A stretch of 64,000 bases of DNA, from positions 248,001-312,000 of the forward strand of contig NZ_CP006368.1 in assembly GCF_001442755.1 (NCBI RefSeq), written 5' to 3'. A program made the translations under genes and the position numbers. The notes under the pieces are model-generated. The model was not told where the DNA came from, searched no databases, and worked only from the letters and a program-made list of their open reading frames with translations. How positions within the stretch are numbered: position 1 is the first letter of the stretch; every line of letters begins with the position of its first letter. This document shows, piece by piece, positions 9,861 to 20,517 of the stretch. The stretch comes from Aureimonas sp. AU20 (GTDB lineage: Bacteria; Pseudomonadota; Alphaproteobacteria; Rhizobiales; Rhizobiaceae).

Positions 9861-10652
9861 ATGAGCGATCTCGAAGCGGAGCACGAAGCCTGGAAGGCGA
9901 GGCGCCTGGCCTCGCTCGCCGCGCCGGACGGCTGGCTGAACATCATCAGCCGCACGCCGCTGGAGGAGGGCAGCGTCAGCATCGGGCGGGCCGAGACGAA
10001 CGACATCGTCCTCCCGGCGGGGCCGGACGAGGTCGGGCGGCTGACGCAGGATGCCGAGGGCCATGTCACCTTCGCGCCCGCTGATCGTGGCGCTCCGATC
10101 CCGCTGCCGCTCAGCAAGTCGAAGCCGCCGCGCTTCACCGCCGGGACGCTGCTTCTGGAGGTCACGACGCTGAACGGGGAGAACGCCCTGCGCGTTCGCG
10201 ACACGGCCTCGACGGCCGGCGCGGAGCGTGCGCCGCTGCCGAGCTTTCCCTTCGACCCGTCCTGGCGGATCAGGGCGGACTGGGTGCGCCTCGAAGCGCC
10301 CCACTCGGTCGAGATCGACACGAGCCGCAGCATTCGCACCGAGGTGGAGGCGACCCATAAGGCCGTGTTCGAGCGGGAGGGGCAGCGCTACGAGTTACTG
10401 GCGACGCACGGCACGGCCGAGTCCCCCCAGTTCGTGTTTCGCGATCTCACCGCGCGCGGCGGCGAAACCTATCCGGCCGCCCGCTTCCTGTTCGGCGAGG
10501 AGGTGACGAAGACGTCCATCCTTCTCGACTTCAACCGCGCCGTCAGCCCGCCCTGCGCCTTCACCGACTTCGCGGTCTGCCCGCTGCCGCCCCCCGGCAA
10601 CGTCCTGCCGATCCGCATCGAGGCCGGAGAACTCGCGCCCGATCACGGTTGA
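9861..10652 (+). CDS. DUF1684-family protein
   Basis: A 263-residue cytoplasmic protein of the DUF1684 family, which has no established function. The family pattern is seen in EHEAWKARRLASLAAPDGWL near the start, the central YELLATHG and RDLTARGGETYPAARFL strands, and the Cys-containing end DFNRAVSPPCAFTDFAVCPL followed by PPGNVLPI. The ATG at 9861 follows AAGGA at good spacing; the 12 upstream in-frame codons are not family-like. It is separated from the sulfur operon by 135 bases and from the next gene by 257, so it is probably its own transcript. Confidence 0.8.
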   Translation: MSDLEAEHEAWKARRLASLAAPDGWLNIISRTPLEEGSVSIGRAETNDIVLPAGPDEVGRLTQDAEGHVTFAPADRGAPIPLPLSKSKPPRFTAGTLLLEVTTLNGENALRVRDTASTAGAERAPLPSFPFDPSWRIRADWVRLEAPHSVEIDTSRSIRTEVEATHKAVFEREGQRYELLATHGTAESPQFVFRDLTARGGETYPAARFLFGEEVTKTSILLDFNRAVSPPCAFTDFAVCPLPPPGNVLPIRIEAGELAPDHG

Positions 10653-10909
10653 TGGGCATGGCGATGTGTAGGGGAGGCGGACGAGGCTTGGCCCGCAGTA
10701 CCCCTGCCATCGCCAAGCTTGCGGTCTTCGACGCCAATCCGCCTTGGTCCCCTTTCGCGGAGGTCGAGATTCGAGACGACGCGCGCGCCGGCAGTTCGGC
10801 AGTGAGTGTGGAGCTAACGTCTGGGTCGCCTTGTCACGGAGTCTTCGCACGGCTGGGCGGAGCCATGCGCCACCTCACGCGTTTCCGAGCACCACACAGG
10901 AGACCCGAC

Positions 10910-11101
10910 ATGGCGAATGCCACCAAGACGCTCGCGCAGTTCCGCATCGTGCCGGCCGAAGACGGCCAGTCCGCGCAGCTCCATATCGAGGACGAGACCG
11001 GCGCGACGCTCGAACTGAAGGCGACGCGCGAGCAGCTCGACGTGATCGCGGACGAGATCGACACGATGCTGACCTCGACCGAGGAAGCCGACGAAGTCTG
11101 A
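10910..11101 (+). CDS. Small acidic protein of unknown function
   Basis: A 63-residue protein (MANATKTLAQFRIV... ending in STEEADEV) preceded by AGGAG seven bases before the ATG. It is acidic in the C-terminal half (VIADEIDTML and the final EEADE) with no signal peptide, membrane segment or cysteine. The codon use matches neighbouring real genes, and a strong hairpin follows the stop. I do not recognise the family; similar 60-residue proteins with a DETG-x-LELKAT core occur in related bacteria as far as I recall. The reading frame is open upstream but without a ribosome site. Confidence 0.65.
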   Translation: MANATKTLAQFRIVPAEDGQSAQLHIEDETGATLELKATREQLDVIADEIDTMLTSTEEADEV

Positions 11102-11137
11102 ACCCCCGTCGATCGGCGGTCCAAACCGCCATTGTTT

Positions 11138-11167
11138 CATCGGCCGGGTTTCGCACCCCGGCCGATG
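11138..11167. terminator. GC-rich hairpin between convergent genes
   Basis: Perfect 11-base arms CATCGGCCGGG (11138-11148) and CCCGGCCGATG (11157-11167) enclose an 8-base loop. It sits between the stop of the small protein (11101) and the stop of mqo (11179), where a bidirectional terminator is expected. There is no T-run on either side, so it may act with Rho or as an RNA-stabilising stem. Confidence 0.55.
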
Positions 11168-11178
11168 CGCTTCGTGCC

Positions 11179-12915
11179 TCAGGGTGCCAAGTCGTGGACC
11201 GGCTTGGCCTCCGCGTTGGCCGGGGCAACCGGCGCATTGCTGGCGGGCGTCATCAATTGGGCCGGGCTTTTGAGCGCGGCGACGTCGATCTGTGGCGGCG
11301 TCGGAAGCTGGAGATGCTCGGCCGTGTAGGCCCAGGTCGCCTGGACGCGCGCGGGGTCGTCGTTCAGCTTGGTGCCGTAGCTCGGCACGATCTGCCGGAT
11401 CTTGGCCTGCCAGTCCGGCGTCGCGACCTTATCGGTGAAGACCTTCTCCAGGACCTTCAGCATGATCGGCGCCGCCGTGGAGGCGCCCGGCGAGGCGCCG
11501 AGCAGGGCCGCGATGCTACCGTCCTTGGCCGAGACGATTTCCGTGCCGAGCTTGAGAACGCCGCCCTTGTCGGCGTCGCGCTTGATGATCTGCACGCGCT
11601 GGCCCGCCTGCCACAGGCGCCAGTCCTCAGCCCTTGCCTGCGGGAAATACTCGCGCAGCGCCGCGATGCGGTCCTCGTCCGAGAGCATGAGCTGGCCGGC
11701 GAGATATTCCACCAAGGGATATTCGTCGATCCCGACCCGCATCATCGGCCAGACATTGCTGGTCGTGGCGGAGGAGAGAAGGTCGAAATACGAGCCTTCC
11801 TTCAGGAACTTGGTGGAGAAGGTGGCGAAGGGGCCGAACAGGATGACGCGCTTGCCGCCGAGCACGCGCGTGTCGAGATGGGGCACGGACATGGGCGGCG
11901 AGCCGACCGAGGCCTTGCCATAGGCCTTGGCCAGATGCAGCATCGTGACGTCCGGGTTCTCGTTCACCAGGAACGAACCGCCGACTGGGAAGCCGCCGTA
12001 GTCCTCGCCCTCAGGAATGCCGGCCTTCTGCAGGAGATGCAAAGCGCCGCCGCCCGCGCCGATGAAGACGAAGCGCGCGTCCACCGTGCGCTCCGACCCG
12101 TCCTTCAGATTGCTGTAAGTGACGCGCCAAGTGCCGTCGCCGTTGCGCTCGATCGATTCCACCTCGCTGGAGGTCTGGAGATCGAAGCCAGGCTGGCTGG
12201 AAAGATGGGAGACGAACTGGCGGGTGATCTCGCCGAATTCCATGTCGGTGCCGAGCGGCGTCCAGGTCGCGCCGATCTTCTGCCGGGGATCGCGCCCCTG
12301 CATCATGAGCGGCACCCACTGGCGCAGTTGCTCGGGATCGGTGGAATAGTTCATGCCGGCGAAGAGCGGGCTCGCCTTCAGCGCCTCGAAGCGCTTTTCG
12401 AGATAGGCGATGTTCTCGTCGCCCCAGACGAAGCTCATGTGCGGCGTGTGGTTGATGAAGGAGCGCGGGTTCTTCAGAACGCCGTTGCGCACCTGCCAGG
12501 CCCAGAACTGGCGCGAGATCTGGAAGGCCTCGTTGATCTCCACGGCCTTGGAAATGTCGATCTTGCCGTCGGCCTTTTCCGGCGTGTAGTTCAGCTCCGC
12601 CAGGGCCGAATGGCCCGTGCCGGCATTGTTCCAGCCGTTGGAGCTTTCCAGCGCCACGCCGTCGAGCCGCTCCAGCATCTGCATGGACCAGCCGGGCTCC
12701 AGCTCACGCAACCAGACGCCGAGCGTGGCGCTCATGATGCCGCCGCCGATCAGAAGCACGTCCACTTTGGAGGCGGCGGCGGTCGCCAGCGCCGGCGCGC
12801 CCGGCATTGCCGCCACCGCGAGGCCGGCCAGCGCGGTGCCGAGAACCTGCCGTCGGTTCATGGGAAGGGCTTGATGCAGAAGATCAGCGGACGGGCGGCC
12901 GTTGTTGTCGATCAC
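11179..12915 (-). CDS. mqo: Malate:quinone oxidoreductase with N-terminal signal-like segment
   Basis: Oxidises malate to oxaloacetate and passes electrons to the membrane quinone pool. The family is clear from the FAD motif [40 protein letters not shown], and [19 protein letters not shown]. The chosen start is the GTG at 12915, which has AGG seven bases upstream (578 residues); an ATG at 12861 lacks a ribosome site and would give 560 residues. Residues 20-50 read [20 protein letters not shown], a twin-arginine-like signal followed by Ala-rich cleavage region, so the protein may be exported or anchored rather than cytoplasmic. A 27-residue Pro/Ala-rich tail ends the protein. Its TCA-cycle role does not depend on neighbours. 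Confidence 0.93.
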   Translation of the reverse strand: MIDNNGRPSADLLHQALPMNRRQVLGTALAGLAVAAMPGAPALATAAASKVDVLLIGGGIMSATLGVWLRELEPGWSMQMLERLDGVALESSNGWNNAGTGHSALAELNYTPEKADGKIDISKAVEINEAFQISRQFWAWQVRNGVLKNPRSFINHTPHMSFVWGDENIAYLEKRFEALKASPLFAGMNYSTDPEQLRQWVPLMMQGRDPRQKIGATWTPLGTDMEFGEITRQFVSHLSSQPGFDLQTSSEVESIERNGDGTWRVTYSNLKDGSERTVDARFVFIGAGGGALHLLQKAGIPEGEDYGGFPVGGSFLVNENPDVTMLHLAKAYGKASVGSPPMSVPHLDTRVLGGKRVILFGPFATFSTKFLKEGSYFDLLSSATTSNVWPMMRVGIDEYPLVEYLAGQLMLSDEDRIAALREYFPQARAEDWRLWQAGQRVQIIKRDADKGGVLKLGTEIVSAKDGSIAALLGASPGASTAAPIMLKVLEKVFTDKVATPDWQAKIRQIVPSYGTKLNDDPARVQATWAYTAEHLQLPTPPQIDVAALKSPAQLMTPASNAPVAPANAEAKPVHDLAP

Positions 12916-13244
12916 GATGAAACCTGAATGCGTTGTCGGTGTGGCCGAATGGCTCTGCGGTCCCGTTATAGGAAAGGCACGGCCTAGACAATCATCCGGC
13001 CATTCCGCCAGTCGGAAAGGCGAGAGATAGCCTCATGCAGGGCTTAACTATTAGGAAAGACATTCATCTTTCGCAGGCGCCAGAGATCGAATACCAATTT
13101 CTCGCATTGCAGCATATCGTCTATGCTTTGAAGAACTCTAAGGAACGCATATGCGAAGAGCAGTGGCGTGCGCGCGTCAGGAAACCGGAGCCTGATCGGC
13201 TCGGTCCAGTGAGTCGTTCGGGATCGTGGAAGGCCGGCCAGCGG
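12916..13244. other. Intergenic region between mqo and LOV kinase, AT-rich core
   Basis: About 330 bases holding the mqo promoter region. The stretch 13030-13150 is markedly AT-richer than the surroundings. A plus-strand open frame of 84 codons begins at 13035, but it runs into the 3' end of the kinase gene on the other strand, has no clear ribosome site and looks like no family, so I do not call it. No terminator hairpin with a T-run is seen. Confidence 0.4.
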
Positions 13245-14285
13245 TCAGGGCGGCGTCCAGGCGGTGCGCTCGACCTCCAGCCCCACTGAGGGCGCCTCCA
13301 GGCGGAACACGAGGCCGGAGGGGGCGAAGTCGATCTGCGAACTGCCGCCGAACTCGGCCGCGAGCACGCGCTCCACGATGCGCCGGCCATAGCCGGTGGC
13401 GGTCGGCGGGGCGACGGGGGGGCCGCCCGATTCCCGCCATTCCAGCGCGAAGCGTCCGCCGCCCACCGTCCAGGTCACGTCCACCCGCCCGTCCGCGTTG
13501 GACAGGGCGCCGTGGCGCCAGGCATTGTCGCCGAGCTCGTGCATGGCGAGCGAGAGCATGGTGGCGATGCGCGGCTTCAGCCGCACGTCCGGGCCGCCGA
13601 CGCGCAGGCGATCGCCCACCCGCTCGTGCAGCGGGTCGAGCGCGCCCTGCATCACGTCCACCAGCATGGCGCTGGCCCAGGCCTCGGCGGTCAGGACGTC
13701 GTGGCTGCGAGCGATGGCCTGCAGGCGGCCGGTGATGGCGGAGGCGACGCGCTCCGGAACGGCGCCGTCGCGCAGCGTCTGCAACACCACGGTCTGCACC
13801 GTCGCCAGCGTGTTCTTCACGCGGTGGCTCAGTTCGCGGTTGAGGAGAAAACTGTGCTCCTCGGCCCGCTTGCGCTCGGTCACGTCGAGCTGCGAGGCGA
13901 AGAAATAGGTCAACTCGCCCTTGGAGAAGACGGGGGAGATGAGCAGCGCGTTCCAGAAGGTCGTGCCGTCCTTGCGATAGTTCAGGAGATCGACCTCGAT
14001 CGAGCGCCGCGCCGCGATCGCCTCCCGCACCCTTTGCGTATCGGCCTGACGCGTGGCGGGGCCCTGCAGGAACCGGCAGTTGCGCCCAAGGATCTCCTCA
14101 CGGGAATAGCCGGTGAGATGCAGGAAGGCGTCGTTGCAGAAGACGATCGGATTGTCGGGCTGCTTGGGATCGGTGACGACCATGGGCATGCGCGTGGTGC
14201 GCACGGCGGAGGCGAACGGGTCCTCGCTGCCGCCCGTGGGAATGCCCAGTTCCGTTTCCACGCTGGGCCGGGCGTTGTCGCTCAC
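13245..14285 (-). CDS. LOV-domain blue-light HWE histidine kinase
   Basis: A 346-residue soluble photoreceptor kinase. Residues 25-135 form a LOV domain with the flavin-adduct motif GRNCRFLQG (Cys70) and the conserved glutamine in FFASQLDVT (Gln132). A short linker ([16 protein letters not shown]) leads to the dimerisation helix with phospho-acceptor His154 ([14 protein letters not shown]). The catalytic domain carries the HWE-type N-box [14 protein letters not shown] and a W-R-E in ALEWRESGG. Start: the GTG at 14285 has AGGAG eight bases upstream; more upstream in-frame codons are low-complexity. The length equals that of the well-studied monomeric LOV kinase EL346 as I recall it. No response regulator is adjacent; HWE kinases often act on the PhyR general stress pathway (inference). 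Confidence 0.92.
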   Translation of the reverse strand: MSDNARPSVETELGIPTGGSEDPFASAVRTTRMPMVVTDPKQPDNPIVFCNDAFLHLTGYSREEILGRNCRFLQGPATRQADTQRVREAIAARRSIEVDLLNYRKDGTTFWNALLISPVFSKGELTYFFASQLDVTERKRAEEHSFLLNRELSHRVKNTLATVQTVVLQTLRDGAVPERVASAITGRLQAIARSHDVLTAEAWASAMLVDVMQGALDPLHERVGDRLRVGGPDVRLKPRIATMLSLAMHELGDNAWRHGALSNADGRVDVTWTVGGGRFALEWRESGGPPVAPPTATGYGRRIVERVLAAEFGGSSQIDFAPSGLVFRLEAPSVGLEVERTAWTPP

Positions 14286-14842
14286 GATCGAAACTCCTGG
14301 GCATTCGCAGTCGGCCTTGGGCAGGACGAGTCCTCCCATGGCGCGGCCGGACGATAGGCGAGGGCGCCCGCCCCGTCGAGGCCAGATTAACGGGCGTCCC
14401 CGGCAAAAGGTCCCACGCGCTGTGCGGTGCGTCAGCGAGGGGCGATCGCGGGGAGGAAAGGGCGAGGCACGGTTGGCCGGATGTCGAAAAGCGCCCGACG
14501 AAATCTTCAGGCCGGAGGATGGTCGGGCGATTCGGATCGGGGAGGAAGAGCGTCCCAAACGACCTTGTGGGGTCTTCCCCCGTAGCTTATCGCCCTCGAA
14601 CGAGAATCCTCGACTATCTCGCGCCCGGAGGTTTTGTCAGACGCGCAAGAGACGAAGCGAGGGGCGCGTGCTTCTCCAAACGCGAACCTGCCACAGCGGG
14701 CAAATCGGGGCATGTCTCCATCCGAAATGCCGCCTTATGCTCGCCGAGCTTGATCCCGCGTCCCGCTTTGGCCATGGGACTGGGCAAGACGTGGCTGGGC
14801 AGGACAGGCGCGAGCGGGAGGGGAGGCCGGGCAGGCGTGGAG
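14286..14842. other. Divergent intergenic region, LOV kinase / chloride channel
   Basis: A 557-base gap between divergent genes. Open frames run through it on both strands without a family match or ribosome site, as expected for GC-rich DNA. Purine-rich GGGAGGGGAGG at 14816-14826 lies just ahead of the ClC start. No operator or paired promoter boxes could be recognised. Confidence 0.4.
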
Positions 14843-16630
14843 ATGAAGGTTCCCAATGCCACGGCCGACGTGTCGGCTTCGGAGGCGACGGCGCGCGCGC
14901 CGGGTCGCTTTCGCTCGCTGGTGCGGCGCGAGGAGATCGCGCTCGTGGTTCTGGCCGCGATCGTCGGCGCCTGCGGGGGTCTGCTCGTCATGGGCATCTC
15001 GGCGGCCGCGCAAGCCCTGCATGTCGCCTTCTTCGCGCTGGCGCCGGGCGAGCGGCTGAGCGGGTCGCAGGCGCTGGCCTCGCCCCTGATGGCGCTGGTG
15101 CCCGCGATGGGCGGGGCGATCCTCGGTCTCATGCTGTTCTGGCAGGCGCGCGGCAAGGCGCGCGCCCTGATCGATCCGATCGAGGCCAATGCCCTGCATG
15201 GCGGGCGCATGTCGTTTCGCGACGGGATCGTGGTGGTCGCGCAGAATCTCGTGTCCAACGGGTTCGGCGCCTCGGTCGGGCTGGAGGCGGCCTATACGCA
15301 GATTTCGGCCGGGCTCGCCTCACGCTGCGGCGTCGCCTTCGAGATGCGGCGCGGCGACATGCGCACGCTGGTCGGCTGCGGCGCGGCGGCGGCCATCGCG
15401 GCGGCCTTCGACGCCCCGCTGACGGGCGCCTTCTACGCCTTCGAGCTCATCATCGGCACCTATGCCGTGGCTGCGCTGGCGCCCGTCGTCGCGGCGGCGC
15501 TGTCGGGCATGTTCGTTTCGCGCCTCTTGTCGGACAGTCCGCATCTCGTCGAGATCGTGGCGCCGGGCGCCCTGCCGGCCTCTGTCTGGCCCGCCGCGCT
15601 GGTGCTGGCCGCCTTCGCGGCGGGGCTCGGCATTCTCATCATGCAAGGGGTGACGCTGGTGGAACGCGGCTTCCGCCATACAAGGCTGCCCCAGCCGCTC
15701 CGCCCCTTTGCGGGCGGGCTTCTGCTCGGCGCCCTGGCGCTCCTGACGCCGCAGGTCCTCTCGTCCGGGCACGGCGCGTTGGAAATTCGCATCGACGCGG
15801 CCATGTCGCTGTCCTCGCTCGCGGTGATCCTGGCGCTCAAGGCGCTGGCTTCGGCGATCTCGATCGGCAGCGGCTTTCGCGGCGGCCTGTTCTTCGCCTC
15901 GCTGTTTCTCGGCGCCATGCTGGGGCGGCTCTTCGCCGATCTCGCCGGCCCGGTTCTACCCGGCGTCGAGCCCGTGGTCTTCGCCGTGGTCGGCATGAGC
16001 GCGCTCGCCACCGCGATCGTCGGCGGGCCGCTGACCATGACCTTCCTGGCGCTGGAGATGACCGGGGACTTTCCGATCGCCGCGCTGGTGCTGGCGGCTT
16101 CCGTCACCACCTCGCTCGCGGTGCGCCGGACCTTCGGCTATTCCTTCGCCACCTGGCGTTTTCACCTGCGCGGCGAAACCATCCGCAGCGCCCACGATGT
16201 GGGCTGGATCCGCAACCTGACGGTGGGGCGCATGATGCGGCGGGATCTTCGCACCGTGCCGACCGACCTCTCGCTGAAATCCTTCCGCCGCTCCTTTCCG
16301 CTCGGCTCGCAGCAGCGCGTTGTGGCGGTGGACCCGGCCAGCGACGCCTATGCCGGCCTCGTACTCGTGCCCGATGCCTATGCCGACGGGCTCACCGATC
16401 TTGACACCGAGGTCTCGACCCTGCTTCGCTTCACCGACGCGACGCTGCGCCCTTCCATGAACGCGCGCGAGGCCATGGCCCTGTTCGAAGCGACCGAGAG
16501 CGAGGCACTGGCCGTGGTGGACGGGGCGGAGGCGGGACGTGTCGTCGGCCTCCTCACCGAAAGCCATGTGCTGCGTCGCTACAGCGAGGAACTGGACCTG
16601 CGCCGACGCGAGGCGACGGGCGTGGCGTGA
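14843..16630 (+). CDS. ClC-family chloride transporter/channel with C-terminal CBS-like region
   Basis: A 595-residue membrane protein with about ten hydrophobic segments (residues 30-430) and a soluble C-terminal part of about 150 residues that resembles a CBS pair (GRMMRRDLRTVP; ATLRPSMNAREAMALFEATE). The filter segment SNGFGASVGLEAA carries the gating glutamate at Glu148, and GSGFRGGLFFASLFLG matches the helix N region. At AFDAPLTGAFYAFELIIG the second, proton-relay glutamate of ClC antiporters is replaced by leucine (Leu202), suggesting channel-like or altered coupling. The ATG at 14843 has AGG seven bases upstream; a GTG at 14837 is an alternative. It stands alone between gaps. Confidence 0.88.
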   Translation: MKVPNATADVSASEATARAPGRFRSLVRREEIALVVLAAIVGACGGLLVMGISAAAQALHVAFFALAPGERLSGSQALASPLMALVPAMGGAILGLMLFWQARGKARALIDPIEANALHGGRMSFRDGIVVVAQNLVSNGFGASVGLEAAYTQISAGLASRCGVAFEMRRGDMRTLVGCGAAAAIAAAFDAPLTGAFYAFELIIGTYAVAALAPVVAAALSGMFVSRLLSDSPHLVEIVAPGALPASVWPAALVLAAFAAGLGILIMQGVTLVERGFRHTRLPQPLRPFAGGLLLGALALLTPQVLSSGHGALEIRIDAAMSLSSLAVILALKALASAISIGSGFRGGLFFASLFLGAMLGRLFADLAGPVLPGVEPVVFAVVGMSALATAIVGGPLTMTFLALEMTGDFPIAALVLAASVTTSLAVRRTFGYSFATWRFHLRGETIRSAHDVGWIRNLTVGRMMRRDLRTVPTDLSLKSFRRSFPLGSQQRVVAVDPASDAYAGLVLVPDAYADGLTDLDTEVSTLLRFTDATLRPSMNAREAMALFEATESEALAVVDGAEAGRVVGLLTESHVLRRYSEELDLRRREATGVA

Positions 16631-17040
16631 GGCCATTCGCCGGGCGCTTCGAGCCACAGGCCTCGCGCCGATCAGGTCGAGACGCGGTGGCGCTCTTGTT
16701 TTGCGATTGGGCTTGTCGGGCCCCGTGCGCCGATCGCCGCTTCGGAGAAGCGGACTCGCGGCGTCGCCCCCTTAGACGGATCGCTTAAATTCCACATAGC
16801 CATGAGAGGTGCAGTGCATCAATTTCACCGCGAAGGCTCGCACATCGGAGTGTGCACCGCTTATAGTAAGTTAGGCGGACGATTCGCGAGTTGTTTTCGT
16901 CCCCTTGGCTTTGGCCGACCGGCCCTCGCGCTGGCCGCGCCTGTCGCGATCGGGCCCCGGGTGTGGCAGAACTGATCCCGTCCCTCTGGCGGCCGGATCG
17001 CTATCGGCGGACGCGAGGAGGCGCGAGATCGGAGTTGCCC
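16631..17040. other. Intergenic region ahead of the dipeptide-type transporter operon
   Basis: A 410-base gap. Near 16785-16870 it becomes AT-richer and holds spaced inverted half-sites GGTGCA (16808-16813) and TGCACC (16853-16858), followed by TATAGT (16862-16867), a possible -10 box without a clear -35. Promoter and operator of the operon at 17041 are probably here. No gene is supported. Confidence 0.35.
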
Positions 17041-17988
17041 ATGCTCATAGCCCTGGCCCGGCGCCTCGCCGGCTTCGCGCTGACCTTCTTGATCCTTTCG
17101 GTCTTCGTCTTCGCGGTGATGGAGGTCATGCCCGGCGATCCGGCGGCCACGATGCTCGGGACTTCGGCGACGCCCGAGACGTTGGCGGCGCTGCGCACGT
17201 CGATGGGGCTCGATGCCCCGCTTGTCGAGCGCTACGCCGCGTGGCTCGGCGGCCTTGCCACCGGCGACCTCGGCACGTCCTACACCTACGGCGTGCCGGT
17301 GCGCGACCTCATCGCCGAGCGCCTCGCGGTGACGCTGCCGCTCACCTTGATGGCGGCGACGCTGGCGGTTCTCGTCGCTCTGCCGCTCGGCACGTTCGCC
17401 GCTGCCCGGCCCGGCGGGGCGGTGGACATGGCGGCCACCTTCTATGCCCAGGCCGGTATCGCCGTGCCGAATTTCTGGATCGGCCTGCTGCTCGTCATGG
17501 GCGTGGCGCTGGGGCTCGGGCTCCTGCCGGCGGGAGGCTTTCCCGGCTGGGATGCCGGCGTCTGGCCCGCGGTTCGGGCGCTGATCCTGCCGACCGTGGC
17601 ACTGGCCATTCCGCAATCGGCGGTCCTCGTGAACATCACGCGCGCCGCCGTGGTGGAGGTGCTGAACGAGGATTTCGTGCGCACCGCGAGGGCCAAGGGC
17701 GCCTCGCCCGCCAGAGCCCTGTGGCGCCACGCCGTGCCCAACGCGCTGGTGCCTGTGCTCACCATGCTCGGCCTGCAATTCTCGTTTCTGATCGCGGGCG
17801 CGGTGCTGGTGGAAAACGTCTTCAACCTTCCCGGCATGGGCCGCCTGGCCTGGCAGGCCCTGTCGCAGCGCGATCTCGTGGTGATCCAGAACGTCGTCCT
17901 GTTCTTTGCCGTGATCGTCATCCTCGTGAATCTGGTGGTGGACATCCTGCACACGATCGTCGATCCGCGCCTTCGCAGGCGCGCATGA
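17041..17988 (+). CDS. Dipeptide/oligopeptide ABC transporter permease (DppB-like)
   Basis: A 315-residue inner-membrane permease with an N-terminal membrane helix (LAGFALTFLILSVFVFAVME), a periplasmic loop with the DppB-type MPGDPAATML and GDLGTSYTYGVPV stretches, five further helices and the EAA loop (VRTARAKGASPARALWRHAV). The ATG at 17041 gives the usual length. It is the first gene of a five-gene operon in which each gene overlaps the next by one or four bases. Partner permease is at 17985. Substrate probably a peptide, amide or similar small molecule, judged by the linked amidase (inference). Confidence 0.9.
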   Translation: MLIALARRLAGFALTFLILSVFVFAVMEVMPGDPAATMLGTSATPETLAALRTSMGLDAPLVERYAAWLGGLATGDLGTSYTYGVPVRDLIAERLAVTLPLTLMAATLAVLVALPLGTFAAARPGGAVDMAATFYAQAGIAVPNFWIGLLLVMGVALGLGLLPAGGFPGWDAGVWPAVRALILPTVALAIPQSAVLVNITRAAVVEVLNEDFVRTARAKGASPARALWRHAVPNALVPVLTMLGLQFSFLIAGAVLVENVFNLPGMGRLAWQALSQRDLVVIQNVVLFFAVIVILVNLVVDILHTIVDPRLRRRA

Positions 17989-18838
17989 GCACGCTGGCCT
18001 TGCCCTCCGCCCCCGTGCCCCGCTGCCTGTGGAACCGCTCGCTCCTGATCGGCCTCGCGATCACGCTGACGCTGGCCTCGCTGGCGCTCCTGTCGCTGGT
18101 CTGGACCCCGGCCGAGCCGGCCAAGCTCAACATCCTGCGCAAGCTGAAAGGGCCGCTGGAGGCGGGCTGGCTCGGCACCGACCAACTCGGCCGCGACATC
18201 GCCTCCATGATGATGGTGGGCGCGCGCAACTCCCTCTCCGTCGCGCTCGGCAGCGTCGGCTTCGGCGCCGCGCTCGGCACGCTGGCGGGCGTTTTCGCCG
18301 CCGCCCGGCCGGGCCTGTTCGACGCGGCCCTCATGCGGGTCTGCGACGCGCTGTTCGCTCTGCCGCCCATCCTTTCGGCGATCATGCTCGGGGCGATCCT
18401 CGGCCCCGGCTCGCTGACGGCGGCGACCGCCATCGGCGTCTTCATGATCCCCGTCTTCGCCCGCGTCACCCGCGGCGCGGCGCGCCAGATCTGGGCGCGC
18501 GAGTACGTTCTCGCCGCGCGGATGGCCGGTAAGGGCACCGCGCGCATCACCGCCGAGCATGTCCTGCCCAATATTTCCGGCCAGATCATCGTTCAGGTGA
18601 CGATCCAGCTCGGGCTCGCGATCCTGACCGAGGCGGGCCTGTCCTTCCTCGGCCTCGGGCCGACCCCGCCGGCCCCGACCTGGGGGCGGATGCTGGCCGA
18701 TTCCCAGACCTACCTCCTCCAGGCGCCGCACATGGCGGTGATCCCGGGCCTTGCGATCGCGCTGACCGTTCTCGGCCTCAATCTCACGGGTCGCGGGCTC
18801 GCCGCCCATCTCGACCCGCGCGGAAGGGAGGCCGCCTG

Positions 18839-18839
<1 letters not shown>
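17985..18839 (+). CDS. Dipeptide/oligopeptide ABC transporter permease (DppC-like)
   Basis: A 284-residue permease overlapping the previous stop in ATGA. After an N-terminal helix (SLLIGLAITLTLASLALLSL) comes the DppC hallmark WLGTDQLGRDIASMMMVGAR, then the transmembrane core and an EAA loop (YVLAARMAGKGTARITAEHV), and the end LSFLGLGPTPPAPTWGRMLA typical of this family. It forms the heterodimeric channel with the DppB-like protein. The periplasmic segment between helix 1 and the GTDQLGRD motif is short, as usual. Confidence 0.9.

Positions 18840-20516
<1,677 letters not shown>

Positions 20517-20517
<1 letters not shown>

Noticed and set aside
13035..13289. Possible 84-residue plus-strand gene in an AT-rich gap
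   Set aside because: No ribosome site or family; its last part is antisense to the 3' end of the LOV kinase gene and turns into low-complexity sequence there.
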